Positions 18,701 through 26,273 of a DNA stretch of 64,000 nucleotides are shown here, piece by piece. A program made the position numbers and the translations under genes. The notes under the pieces were generated by a model, which was not told where the DNA came from, did not search any database, and saw only the letters and a program-made list of their open reading frames with translations. The stretch lies in the NCBI GenBank assembly GCA_019694515.1, contig JAIBBU010000004.1, positions 62,001-126,000 on the forward strand, given 5' to 3'. Origin of the DNA: Oligoflexia bacterium (GTDB lineage Bacteria > Bdellovibrionota_C > UBA2361 > JBGSMV01). Every line of letters starts with the position of its first letter. The stretch's first letter is position 1.

Positions 18701-19364
18701 TTGAACGCATCCGCTGCCTGGCATCCTCAATCAGCTTCAACGCCATCGGTACGTAAGGCCCGAATCCCGCCCCTTCCATTTGATCTATGCTTTGCTCCGC
18801 CCAAGGTACGATGATAGGGTCCCACGCCTTCATGGTAGCCATGCAGCATTGAATGACGGGAAGGTCCTCCCTGCGCTGAGCTAAATCGTAGATTCGCTCA
18901 ATCATCAGATATGCGCTCAAAAAATCTTCTGGTAAAATATCTTTCTTCCGCATGATATCGGCTAGCGCGTCGATCGCGCGGGCATCACAGATAGTTCCCA
19001 GGCTTAGCACGAAATAATGAGCGCAATCACCCGGCTGGCGCCTCGCGCCGGCGCACAACGCCTCGGTGAAATCACCTAGTTTAAGACCACGCACATTATT
19101 CTCCGTTGCCAGATTCCGCCGTATCAGGTCCAATGCATATCTTCCGACTTCCGCACATTCATGATTGAGCAGGCGCCTCAGGGGATCTTCAAGCTCTCTA
19201 ATATCCACTCCTTCCTCGATGGCGAGGCATCTGCCAAGTTCGCGCATTGTCCTCAACGCGGCATCGCCCCTCTGATGATGGGCTCTCTCCGCCAACACTA
19301 ACGCGTCTGCCTTCGGCGCAAGAAAGGTAGTAATTGACCGGACAGCATCTTCCAGCACTCCCAT
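18696..19364 (-). CDS. Hypothetical all-helical (HEAT-like) protein
   Basis: The product is 222 residues with no signal peptide or membrane segment. An AAGGAG ribosome site lies 7 bases before the ATG. The sequence is helix pairs of about 35-40 residues (for example ELEDPLRRLLNHECAEVGR, DARAIDALADIM), consistent with HEAT-like repeats. A 97-bp piece encoding about residues 179-211 is duplicated at 22138-22234, 3.4 kb away. I recognise no family. It lies at the left edge of a repeat-rich, gene-poor region. Confidence 0.6.
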   Translation of the reverse strand: MGVLEDAVRSITTFLAPKADALVLAERAHHQRGDAALRTMRELGRCLAIEEGVDIRELEDPLRRLLNHECAEVGRYALDLIRRNLATENNVRGLKLGDFTEALCAGARRQPGDCAHYFVLSLGTICDARAIDALADIMRKKDILPEDFLSAYLMIERIYDLAQRREDLPVIQCCMATMKAWDPIIVPWAEQSIDQMEGAGFGPYVPMALKLIEDARQRMRSR

Positions 19365-19740
19365 AGCGAACTCCTTGATATTTTATAAGTTATGACTGGG
19401 TTAGGAGTTAGTGTGCGTCACCCTCCCCCGGAATTGACATCACCGACACGACTCTTCTCGCCCTAAATTATCAGCAAATAGAGTTAGTTAGAGTGTAGGC
19501 AGTACCAAATCGTCGGCGAATGCAATCGCCCAGGCATCGGTACGCCCAGGCATCGGTACCACCAACACAACATTTTGCAATTAATCATAAGCAATTCAGG
19601 ACATTAAGAGTGTTGTTGGCACTAGGATACCCACATGTGGACGCTAACTATTCTTAGGTCGACCGGCCACAAACGAGCGTCTGTCATTCTTCAAATGAAT
19701 GGGGGTTGAGGCAGCGGTGTATCCAATTGAAAACCTGCTC
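19365..19740. repeat. Repeat-rich gene-free stretch
   Basis: No gene is visible. The stretch holds four structures. (1) 19469-19506 matches 22236-22273 and ends in a GGTACC-family variant at 19492-19506. (2) A 16-bp perfect tandem repeat lies at 19527-19542 and 19543-19558. (3) GGTACCACCAACACA lies at 19556-19570. (4) An inverted variant, AGTGTTGTTGGCACT, lies at 19609-19623. The 84-bp block 19546-19629 is repeated with about 10 differences at 23791-23873. Confidence 0.7.
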
Positions 19741-19782
19741 GGAGAAGCAGGCTTCGGGTATAGCTCCGAAGCCTGCTTCTCC
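19741..19782 (-). terminator. Perfect 17-bp hairpin after the 19788 gene
   Basis: GGAGAAGCAGGCTTCGG (19741-19757) pairs perfectly with 19766-19782 around an 8-base loop. It starts 5 bp past the stop codon of the small minus-strand gene at 19788. A short TTTT follows a few bases later on the minus strand, so it is a plausible intrinsic terminator. Confidence 0.65.
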
Positions 19783-19787
19783 TCTCT

Positions 19788-19970
19788 TCACAGTACGGAT
19801 GGCTTGATGCTTACCATACAGGTACGCACCTGCCCTTCGCCGGTGACTCGTCGTTCGGAAACCTCGTAGCCAGGGTTCTGCCGCAACCATGCATCGATCT
19901 CACGCTCCAACGAGCCCTCCTGGCCCTGCGTGAGTACGAAGGTCTTGCGAAGAACGGTTGCCTTCTCCAT
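19788..19970 (-). CDS. Small hypothetical protein, 60 aa
   Basis: AAAGGAG sits 9 bases before the ATG and a perfect hairpin follows the stop, so this looks like a complete small transcription unit. The protein has an amphipathic helix with GSLEREIDAWLRQNPGYEV followed by strands (SERRVTGEGQVRTCMVSIKP), suggesting a small alpha-beta fold. I recognise no family. A second short frame (19900-20040), also with a strong ribosome site, overlaps its start out of frame; this one is favoured because of its position relative to the hairpin. Confidence 0.6.
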   Translation of the reverse strand: MEKATVLRKTFVLTQGQEGSLEREIDAWLRQNPGYEVSERRVTGEGQVRTCMVSIKPSVL

Positions 19971-20074
19971 CGAGACTTACTCCTTTCGTAAAGGAAAGTA
20001 GCTCCGATTTACCGCCGAGGAACGCCGAACTCAAAAACATTTCCCGTCTGCCTCCTGCCAATACTATCAGACGT

Positions 20075-20088
20075 TTGGTAGTTACCAA
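20075..20088. promoter_or_regulatory. Inverted repeat TTGGTAGTTACCAA, possible operator
   Basis: A perfect 6-bp inverted repeat with a 2-bp spacer lies about 105 bp upstream of the 19788 gene. A TAGTAT hexamer just downstream on the minus strand could be a -10 box. The pairing of palindrome and promoter-like box suggests an operator, but no regulator gene is adjacent. Confidence 0.3.
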
Positions 20089-20197
20089 CTTTTTTTACCA
20101 GCGCCGATCCAGCTGGTCTGTTTAATAGCGCAGCTAGTTGAAATCACGAGAGATTATTGCGTCGTTTTATTTTCGCCGTCAGCTAAAAAGTTGGCAT

Positions 20198-20225
20198 GCA
20201 CCATTTTGTCGGCACCATTTTGTCG
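20198..20225 (+). repeat. 14-bp tandem repeat, two copies
   Basis: GCACCATTTTGTCG occurs twice, back to back and identical. Confidence 0.75.
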
Positions 20226-20281
20226 GATGGCAGACAAGTCGTGCCGCTTACAAGGTGGTGGACCGAGTTATCTCGAAGATT

Positions 20282-20767
20282 TCAAATCCAGTCAGTTCCA
20301 TCCAGTAAACGTTTGGCTTTATCGCGAAGCGCACCGCTGAACGCACCGAGCCCGTTCTCAACAATCGTACCAGTTGCAACATAGTAAGGCAGCCAGGTGC
20401 TCGGATCTCTACCGATCTGCTCGAGCTGAAGAACCGTCGGAGGTGCTTTCCCTTGTTCCTGAAAGATGATGAAGTCTCCTCGCTTTGGGCTATTTATAGG
20501 TGGAGTCACTACCTTGCAATGTCCAGTTGTGTCTGTTTCGACACTCAAGCCTTCCGACCTAGGTTCACCAGAGAATCTGACGTCAAATGCGCGCAGATCT
20601 CCGGCTAAACCCATCTTACCCGGCCCTTCATGCCGGTACATGCACCAGGTGTTCAATAGACTATATACTTCTGGACCGGATTCTTCCTCGGGGGTTGGTG
20701 TCATAACGGCGACGCAATAACAGCATTGGCGGATTGATTCATGTTTGGAGCTAAGTACAGATTCCAT
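20282..20767 (-). CDS. Hypothetical protein, 161 aa
   Basis: I place the start at the ATG at 20767, 7 bp past the stop codon of the 20775 gene; the frame itself is open to 20833. The sequence has no signal peptide or membrane helix. It contains several Cys in the first 50 residues (IRQCCYCVAVM, NTWCMYRHEG) and an acidic PTPEEESGPEVYSLL segment. A beta-rich middle (GDFIIFQEQGKAPPTVL) and a helical tail follow. I recognise no family. It probably forms a two-gene operon with the 20775 gene. Confidence 0.5.
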   Translation of the reverse strand: MESVLSSKHESIRQCCYCVAVMTPTPEEESGPEVYSLLNTWCMYRHEGPGKMGLAGDLRAFDVRFSGEPRSEGLSVETDTTGHCKVVTPPINSPKRGDFIIFQEQGKAPPTVLQLEQIGRDPSTWLPYYVATGTIVENGLGAFSGALRDKAKRLLDGTDWI

Positions 20768-20774
20768 TCGGAAT

Positions 20775-20978
20775 CTAATAACTCTCCTTTTCCCGTAATT
20801 CCCCGTTAACGACTTCGTGAGTTGTGGGATCATAGCTAAATTCTATGGTACCAGAACCGCAAAGCCCTCTGTGTAGCACCAGCCCGGTATCCGGATTGGA
20901 CTCCGCCCCCAGATCATTGGAGGTAGCAAGTCGATGGTGGGCCTGCCGTTGCTCTTCTCGCGAACGACTATCAAACAT
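20775..20978 (-). CDS. Small hypothetical protein, 67 aa
   Basis: GAGAGG lies 5-6 bases before the ATG, which supports this start. The protein is hydrophilic, with a charged N-terminus (MFDSRSREEQRQAHHRL) and a short beta pattern (GTIEFSYDPTTHEVVNGEL). It ends 7 bp before the next ATG at 20767 on the same strand, so the two are probably cotranscribed. I recognise no family. Confidence 0.5.
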   Translation of the reverse strand: MFDSRSREEQRQAHHRLATSNDLGAESNPDTGLVLHRGLCGSGTIEFSYDPTTHEVVNGELREKESY

Positions 20979-21071
20979 ATACCCTCTCAGTGTTAATGTT
21001 CATAAAGGGTTATGTTACTTCTATCGAAGAGTGTAGGGGGACCGGGGCGCGGCTGATGCCGCCTGAGTGCT

Positions 21072-21086
21072 GGTACCACCAACACT
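21072..21086 (+). repeat. GGTACCACCAACACT repeat, perfect copy
   Basis: Perfect forward copy in the gap between the genes at 20775 and 21200. A 9-bp inverted repeat (TCTGATAGT, 6-base loop, ACTATCAGA) follows at 21096-21119. Confidence 0.8.
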
Positions 21087-21199
21087 ACAACCCAATCTGA
21101 TAGTAACTAAACTATCAGAAACTATAGAGGGTTAGTGTCGAGTTAGGAGTCAGAACGGGAAAGAGCTAAATCGATAGGCGGAACAAGGCAGCACCGTCG

Positions 21200-21886
21200 C
21201 TAGTCAATGGCAACAAACTCGCCCGTCCCGACTTGGCTAAGTATCCAAGTCAGCACCCTGCGACTTTCCAGATCATCAAGTATTCCGATCCGCTTGGCCG
21301 CCGCGAGCTTTTGCCACACTAAACAATTGCCTTCCAAATCTCCCAGCTCAAAGCCCGAAATCTCCACAACTCCCTGGAAGGGCCCGTCTGCGCTGAGTCT
21401 GACGCGAGTGTGGTCCGATACCCTCAAAAACTGCGAAGCCTCGCATTTTGCTGCAAGACTTGATTCTAGCCCGAAGCCCTGAGGCCTGGGCGGGCAATAA
21501 ACCTGAACCGATGATTGGCAAACCTCAATGGTCGACGACGGATTGCAATCCTCAGCACTATGCGGCGCAAGACGATAAATCAAAATCTGATCGTTCCAAC
21601 AGCCAACTCCAGTACTATCTATCGCATTACAGGCATCCCGCTTTATCTTAACGAAGCGTCGTGCCGATCGATTTCCCAGAAGTTCTGCGGCTACGAGCAG
21701 TAGCGAGGCATCGGTATTCCTAGCGCTTGCCTCAGTCTCAGCCGCGCAGACCTCCCACAGGCCAGGCACTCCGTAATCGGCGCCGAAGGCCGGAGGCAAA
21801 GCAGCGCAGTTCAAGGCCGAGCAAATAGCCAGCACCTCGACCGGCTTTCGCAGCAGCTGTCCAACATGGGGATCGATCTGGATCAT
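21200..21886 (-). CDS. Hypothetical protein, 228 aa
   Basis: The ATG at 21886 is chosen because AAAGGA lies 9 bases upstream; the frame is open to 21949. The product has a hydrophobic helix at about 17-35 (VEVLAICSALNCAALPPAFG) that could be a poor signal peptide or anchor. Many cysteines follow (eight or more), which points to an exported, disulphide-bonded protein. The C-terminal part is beta-rich (HTRVRLSADGPFQGVVEISG). I recognise no family. Confidence 0.5.
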   Translation of the reverse strand: MIQIDPHVGQLLRKPVEVLAICSALNCAALPPAFGADYGVPGLWEVCAAETEASARNTDASLLLVAAELLGNRSARRFVKIKRDACNAIDSTGVGCWNDQILIYRLAPHSAEDCNPSSTIEVCQSSVQVYCPPRPQGFGLESSLAAKCEASQFLRVSDHTRVRLSADGPFQGVVEISGFELGDLEGNCLVWQKLAAAKRIGILDDLESRRVLTWILSQVGTGEFVAID

Positions 21887-22423
21887 GGCGTGGTTTCCTT
21901 TCGCCGAACAATAGCATTGGTGATATCCATAACCAACTAGTAGCAACACTATTGCGCCTTCTTACTTGTCCCGGATATCTGGTACCACTCCCTCTGTTAG
22001 TCCTCCCTCTTTTAGTCCATAGCAACTTTTTAAGTAGAGTCCGAAGTCTCCTATCACGTCGAAATTACCCCAGAATTTCAGGCGAAAGGCGGACAGTTGC
22101 TTATTTGGAAAAGATTGTATGTACCAGCCCCCCCTCGCAGCTTCAACGCCATCGGTACGTAAGGCCCGAATTCCGCCCCTTCCATTTGATCTATACTTTG
22201 CTCCGCCCAAGGTACGATGATATGGTCCCAGGCCGTATCAGCAAATAGAGCTAGTTAGAGTGTAGGTGGTACCGAATCACCGTACCAAATCACCGCCGAC
22301 TGTCGCACAATTTAGGAATGACTTCGATCCTGGTTCAGAGCTGCGTGCATATGAACTCCGACTCCAGCCTCGCCGAATTCGCCGTGCTATTGGTTTTAGT
22401 CGGACACCCGGGCTAAATCGCTT
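21887..22423. other. Gene-free stretch with repeat fragments
   Basis: No intact gene is visible. Fragments of the GGTACC family lie at 21944-21954 (CAACACTATTG core), 21981-21989 (GGTACCACT) and 22259-22273 (AGTGTAGGTGGTACC). A fragment of the 18696 gene lies at 22138-22234. Confidence 0.6.
22138..22234 (-). pseudogene. Duplicated fragment of the 18696 helical-repeat gene
   Basis: These 97 bp match 18732-18828 with about four differences and encode only about residues 179-211 of that protein. There is no start or stop of its own. Immediately after it, 22236-22273 matches 19469-19506, the region upstream of the parent gene. The copy is therefore the parent locus with an internal deletion of about 640 bp. 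Confidence 0.8.
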
Positions 22424-23152
22424 ATGGGCAACGATCCCGATTTGGTGTTCTTTATCTTGGGCACCGGGCGCAGCGGAACCACTCTCCTGCTATCGCTTTT
22501 GAATAGCCATCCCAATATCTCGATTGTTCCGGGCGAACCGCTGCAAAGGCTGCATTTATCGACTCTGGGCGACGATCTATACGGGGCCAAAGCGATAGAC
22601 CACTTGCTGATACGCCTGAAGGAATTACCCAAGCAAGTGCGTGGGTCAAAGATCTTAGCCCAGCATTTAGAAGAATCACGAGTCTCGATTTATGATTTGA
22701 TCACCTACTTCAATGGCCCGCGCTTTATAGTGATTTACCGCGAGCATCTTTTCGACCAGTATATCTCCCGACTAGTCGCCACACAGAAGAGGGTTTGGAC
22801 GATCCGAGAAGGGGCGCATTCCGCTTATGCTCCGACAGATATCGAACGCCTGGTCATTGATAGAGAAGCTTTCTTCGATTATGTGCTGTGGATTAAAAAC
22901 TTCTACCAACAATTTCGAAATCATCCGACGCTCATGCAGAGTTCGGTGTGGTTCTCATATGAAGAACTCGTCAGCAACCGGGCGTTGGTCTGTGAGAGTA
23001 AGATCTTTCCTTTGTTAAGGGTCGGGCCGACGCAACTTCGAAGTAATCTCATAAAAATGTTGAGCCATCCGGCGCTTGATTATGTGGCGAATGCTGATGT
23101 GGTCGCTAAGTTCGCGTATAGCGCGGAGGCATTACAGAAGTGGGAGTATTAA
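22424..23152 (+). CDS. Sulfotransferase-like protein
   Basis: The product is 242 residues. The N-terminus VFFILGTGRSGTTLLLSLLN is the 5'-phosphosulfate-binding loop of PAPS-dependent sulfotransferases, followed by HPNISIVPGEP. A FIVIYREHLFDQYIS segment near residue 100 corresponds to the 3'-phosphate-binding strand and helix (normally R then S). It would transfer sulfate from PAPS to a carbohydrate or small molecule; the substrate is unknown. No ribosome site is obvious. It lies alone in the repeat-rich region with no PAPS-synthesis genes nearby. Confidence 0.75.
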   Translation: MGNDPDLVFFILGTGRSGTTLLLSLLNSHPNISIVPGEPLQRLHLSTLGDDLYGAKAIDHLLIRLKELPKQVRGSKILAQHLEESRVSIYDLITYFNGPRFIVIYREHLFDQYISRLVATQKRVWTIREGAHSAYAPTDIERLVIDREAFFDYVLWIKNFYQQFRNHPTLMQSSVWFSYEELVSNRALVCESKIFPLLRVGPTQLRSNLIKMLSHPALDYVANADVVAKFAYSAEALQKWEY

Positions 23153-23216
23153 CTGGGGGACGGTCCTTATCCAATTCTCCACCCGATAGGAGAGCTAAGA
23201 ACCGCGCCCGGGTATC

Positions 23217-23633
23217 CTACAGATCTTTCTCCGATCCCTTTTTCGGATCTCCGAACAATCGCCGCCCTGCTTTAGCCGAACTTGCCCTAGATATACTCCA
23301 GGTTATTTCCAGTCCATCGGGCGGCAAAATCCCGGCCCTAACCATTTCGTCTATCCGGTCAAGGGAGGGGTCGGTAGCTTTCAACAGTGCCGGATATTTT
23401 TTACACAGGTCTGGAAACAATGCGCTTGCAGCTTCTCTCCAATCTGTTTGAAACGCAGGATTTCGCTGCAAAGCGTGCCCAAGCTCGACCGCAGCTGCGT
23501 GCATCGCCAACCGTCTGGTTCCCTCAGGAAATTCCCCGGTCAGTTCGCCGATTTCAAGCGTTATAAGAGGCACCTCAGTGGTATCACGGAGAGCCGGAGC
23601 GCTCTCGACAAGCACTGGAAAAACTTTTTCCAT
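23217..23633 (-). CDS. Hypothetical protein, about 138 aa
   Basis: The start is uncertain. I use the ATG at 23633; the frame continues to a GTG at 23720, but those extra codons lie in repeat-like sequence. The protein is soluble and helical (LAMHAAAVELGHALQRNPAF, then TDWREAASALFPDLCKKYPA) with a short strand-like LITLEIGEL near the N-terminus and a basic tail. I recognise no family, and coding is only moderately supported. Confidence 0.4.
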   Translation of the reverse strand: MEKVFPVLVESAPALRDTTEVPLITLEIGELTGEFPEGTRRLAMHAAAVELGHALQRNPAFQTDWREAASALFPDLCKKYPALLKATDPSLDRIDEMVRAGILPPDGLEITWSISRASSAKAGRRLFGDPKKGSEKDL

Positions 23634-23709
23634 CGGAGTTCGAGTATCTGCCCTTCGATCATGCATACCGCAGCCACAACTATTTGAACGCAAATCTGGC
23701 GCCGCAATC

Positions 23710-23730
23710 GGTGCCACCACAATTATGACC
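23710..23730 (+). repeat. Divergent GGTACCACC-type repeat
   Basis: GGTGCCACCACAATTATGAC and one further base match the segment at 18680-18700 at 17 of 21 positions. Confidence 0.4.
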
Positions 23731-23790
23731 GGTCCATAAATCTAAGTCACCAAAGAGGGTTAGAGTGTCGGTGCACTGTCCCCAAATCCC

Positions 23791-23873
23791 CCAGGCATCG
23801 GGACCACCAACGCTATATTTGCCATTAATCATAAGCAATTCAGGAGATTAAGAGTGTTGCTGGCACTAGGATC
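23791..23873 (+). repeat. Second copy of an 84-bp inverted-arm repeat block
   Basis: This matches 19546-19629. It carries a GGTACC-family arm at 23800-23814 (GGGACCACCAACGCT), a conserved spacer containing TTAATCATAAGCAATTCAGG, and the opposing arm AGTGTTGCTGGCACT at 23853-23867. The layout of two inverted arms around a conserved spacer resembles a bipartite REP element. Confidence 0.7.
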
Positions 23874-23936
23874 CCGCACTCGGATACCCAATATAGCAGT
23901 AGTCCTTATTTTTCGAGTACGTGAGGTCACGAAATA

Positions 23937-23947
23937 GGGACTGTCCC
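23937..23947. repeat. GGGACTGTCCC palindrome
   Basis: A short palindrome just upstream of the iron-sulfur oxidoreductase gene, sharing the core of the pair at 9863-9933. A further partial copy, ACTGTCCCC, lies at 23775-23783. Confidence 0.45.
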
Positions 23948-23995
23948 CTTTTCCAGATTTCTTTCCTTAACCCCACTGGTTTATCGTTAGAGCCA

Positions 23996-26188
23996 ATGAA
24001 CACAGCTTCACGTGAAATTCTCTGGAACATCGGCAGCCCTCTAAATCTGGTCGCACTATATAGTCTGTTAGCGGTGTCGATCGGTGTCGCGGCGATCGGG
24101 CTTTATAGCCGGGTTGAACTTTATCTTTCCGGTAAGCCCTCTGACGAAAACACGGGGCGCCCGATTGAGCGCTTCTTCGAGCTCTTGTCTTGGGGCTTGA
24201 TGCAGCGCGGGGTTATCCGGGAGAAGAGCGCGATGTGGATGCACACCTTAATCTACACCGGATTTTTGGTGCTGCTCTTCACCACCACCATGGTGTTTCT
24301 GGACAACGATCTGGGAATCCGGATCTATCACGGCGACTTCTACCTGGCAGTTACGCTGCTCAGCGATCTGTTTGGTCTGGGGCTATTGGTCGGGTGCGCG
24401 TTAGCTGCACACAAGCGCTACATTCTCAAACTTGATCGGCTCCACTCCAGATTTAACGATACGCTGCTTTTGGGATTTCTGGCGCTTCTGATCGTACAGG
24501 GTTTTCTGTTAGAAGGGCTGCGAATCAAAGTCACCGACGATCCCTGGGCGCTTTACTCCCCAGTCGGTTGGGTGGTGGCGCAATCTTTCTGGCCGCTCAG
24601 TCCTAATGCCGGGCGGCTGCTGCATTTTATTTTGTGGTGGTTCCACTCGCTCACAGTTTTCGCGTTTATCGCTATCCTCCCCTACACCAAGTTTTTTCAT
24701 GCGGTTGTAAGCGCTATCAATCTCTACTTCAGGCCCAACGATCGGGCGCTGGGTGAACTTAGCAATCCGGGGGATCTGGAGAAGCTAATTGAAGCCGGGG
24801 AAGAATTCTCGATCGGACTTGGAACGATTAAAGATTACAACTGGAAGCAGCTTCTGGATCTGGACGCCTGCACCAGCTGCGGACGGTGTCAGGATGCGTG
24901 CCCGGCTTATTACACCGGCAAGCCGTTATCCCCCAAGTGGATGATCTTGGACACGCGCAACCATGCCCTGGCGCTGCATGCGGGTGGCAAACTGGCCGAG
25001 AGCGGCATGGCTGCGCCGTTGAGACGATTGGATTCCACTCTTCTAGGCGGATTGCTGCTTAGAGGCGCGGGGCTTGAACGCGCGGAAAAAGGGTTGAAAT
25101 ATCAGCCCAGTTTTAGGGCTGCCAATCAGCTGGTAGAGATGGCGCCTAGAGTTATCGGAGGAGATGTTGAGCAGCGGATCGCCTCTGAAGTAATGGATGC
25201 GGACGTGTACTGGAGCTGCACCACCTGCATGGCGTGTGTCGAAGCTTGTCCGGTCGGTATCAACCATGTCGATCAGATTATCGGCAATCGGCGCAATATG
25301 GCGCTGATGCATGGGGAGATCCCGACCGAGGCGCAGGCCACCCTTAGAGCGATTGAGAACAGGGGAAATCCTTACGGCGCGCCGGAGGATCGGGTAAAGT
25401 GGTTAGAGGGGCTGGATGTGCCGGTGCTTAAACCGGGCGACAGCGTTGACTACCTGTATTGGGTCGGCTGCGTATCCGCTTTTGATCCCAGGAAGCAGAA
25501 GATCGCGAAGGCGCTGGTTACGATTATGAAGCGCGCTGGGCTGTCATTCGGAGTATTAGGCAAGGTCGAGGGATGCTCAGGAGATCCGGCGCGAAGACTG
25601 GGAGAGGAGAACCTCTTCCAGACCATGGCAAAAAAGAATATTGCGACCCTGCAGACGGTTAGCTTTAAGACCTTGGTAGCCAACTGTCCGCACTGCTTCA
25701 ATACCATCAGTAACGAGTACCCGCAGTTTGGAAATCTGCAAAATGGCGCGAAGCCTGCGGTAATTCACCACTCAACTTTGCTTAAGAAGCTTTTGGCTGA
25801 ACACAAGATCGAGCTTAAAGACGGTGAGGCTTCCAAGCAGGTAACTTTTCATGACCCCTGTTATTTGGGACGATACAACCAGGTTTATGACGCACCGCGC
25901 GAGGTACTTAAAGCCAATCGATCGCTTAATGTAATTGAGATGGATCGTTCGCGAGAGAAGGCCATGTGCTGCGGCGCCGGCGGCGGACATTTCTGGATGG
26001 ATCTAAAAGTGGGAGAGCGCATCAACGCGGCCCGCACCGATCAAGCGGCGGCCACGGGCGCATCGACCGTGGCGACAGGTTGTCCATTCTGTCTTCAGAT
26101 GATGGAGGACGGGGTCAAGATCACGAACCGCGAAGAAAAGCTGCAGGTTCAGGATATCGCAGAGATCGTGGCGGCCAATCTGGCCTGA
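23996..26188 (+). CDS. HdrD/FadF-like iron-sulfur membrane oxidoreductase
   Basis: The product is 730 residues. Residues 1-260 hold about five or six membrane helices of a NarI-like cytochrome b domain (MWMHTLIYTGFLVLLFTTTM; RLLHFILWWFHSLTVFAFIA). Two 4Fe-4S motifs follow at about 300 (CTSCGRCQDACP) and 410 (CTTCMACVEACP). Two CCG domains come next, with WVGC, DPCYLGRYNQVYDAPREVL and CCGAGGGHFW. This is the layout of proteins that pass electrons from electron-transfer flavoprotein or thiols into the quinone pool. No etf genes are in the window. The frame is open to 23921, but I choose this ATG because the upstream part holds a repeat palindrome. Confidence 0.85.
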   Translation: MNTASREILWNIGSPLNLVALYSLLAVSIGVAAIGLYSRVELYLSGKPSDENTGRPIERFFELLSWGLMQRGVIREKSAMWMHTLIYTGFLVLLFTTTMVFLDNDLGIRIYHGDFYLAVTLLSDLFGLGLLVGCALAAHKRYILKLDRLHSRFNDTLLLGFLALLIVQGFLLEGLRIKVTDDPWALYSPVGWVVAQSFWPLSPNAGRLLHFILWWFHSLTVFAFIAILPYTKFFHAVVSAINLYFRPNDRALGELSNPGDLEKLIEAGEEFSIGLGTIKDYNWKQLLDLDACTSCGRCQDACPAYYTGKPLSPKWMILDTRNHALALHAGGKLAESGMAAPLRRLDSTLLGGLLLRGAGLERAEKGLKYQPSFRAANQLVEMAPRVIGGDVEQRIASEVMDADVYWSCTTCMACVEACPVGINHVDQIIGNRRNMALMHGEIPTEAQATLRAIENRGNPYGAPEDRVKWLEGLDVPVLKPGDSVDYLYWVGCVSAFDPRKQKIAKALVTIMKRAGLSFGVLGKVEGCSGDPARRLGEENLFQTMAKKNIATLQTVSFKTLVANCPHCFNTISNEYPQFGNLQNGAKPAVIHHSTLLKKLLAEHKIELKDGEASKQVTFHDPCYLGRYNQVYDAPREVLKANRSLNVIEMDRSREKAMCCGAGGGHFWMDLKVGERINAARTDQAAATGASTVATGCPFCLQMMEDGVKITNREEKLQVQDIAEIVAANLA

Positions 26189-26212
26189 AGCCCTTATATC
26201 AGCGCTTTTTTG

Positions 26213-26243
26213 TTGACGACGTTCAAGCCGCTTGTAGTAGGAT
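26213..26243 (+). promoter_or_regulatory. Possible promoter of the pyrimidine catabolic operon
   Basis: TTGACG (26213-26218) and TAGGAT (26238-26243) are separated by 19 bp, about 30 bp before the beta-ureidopropionase ATG. The spacing is long, so this is only a candidate. Confidence 0.35.
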
Positions 26244-26273
26244 AAACCTCTATTTTTTGAGGGTTATCTTGCT

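Larger units (their letters stand above)
19971..20281. other. Gene-free stretch with two short repeats
   Basis: Apart from a possible short leader frame (19900-20040, minus strand) I see no gene. It holds the inverted repeat TTGGTAGTTACCAA at 20075-20088 and a perfect 14-bp tandem repeat at 20198-20225. Confidence 0.5.
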
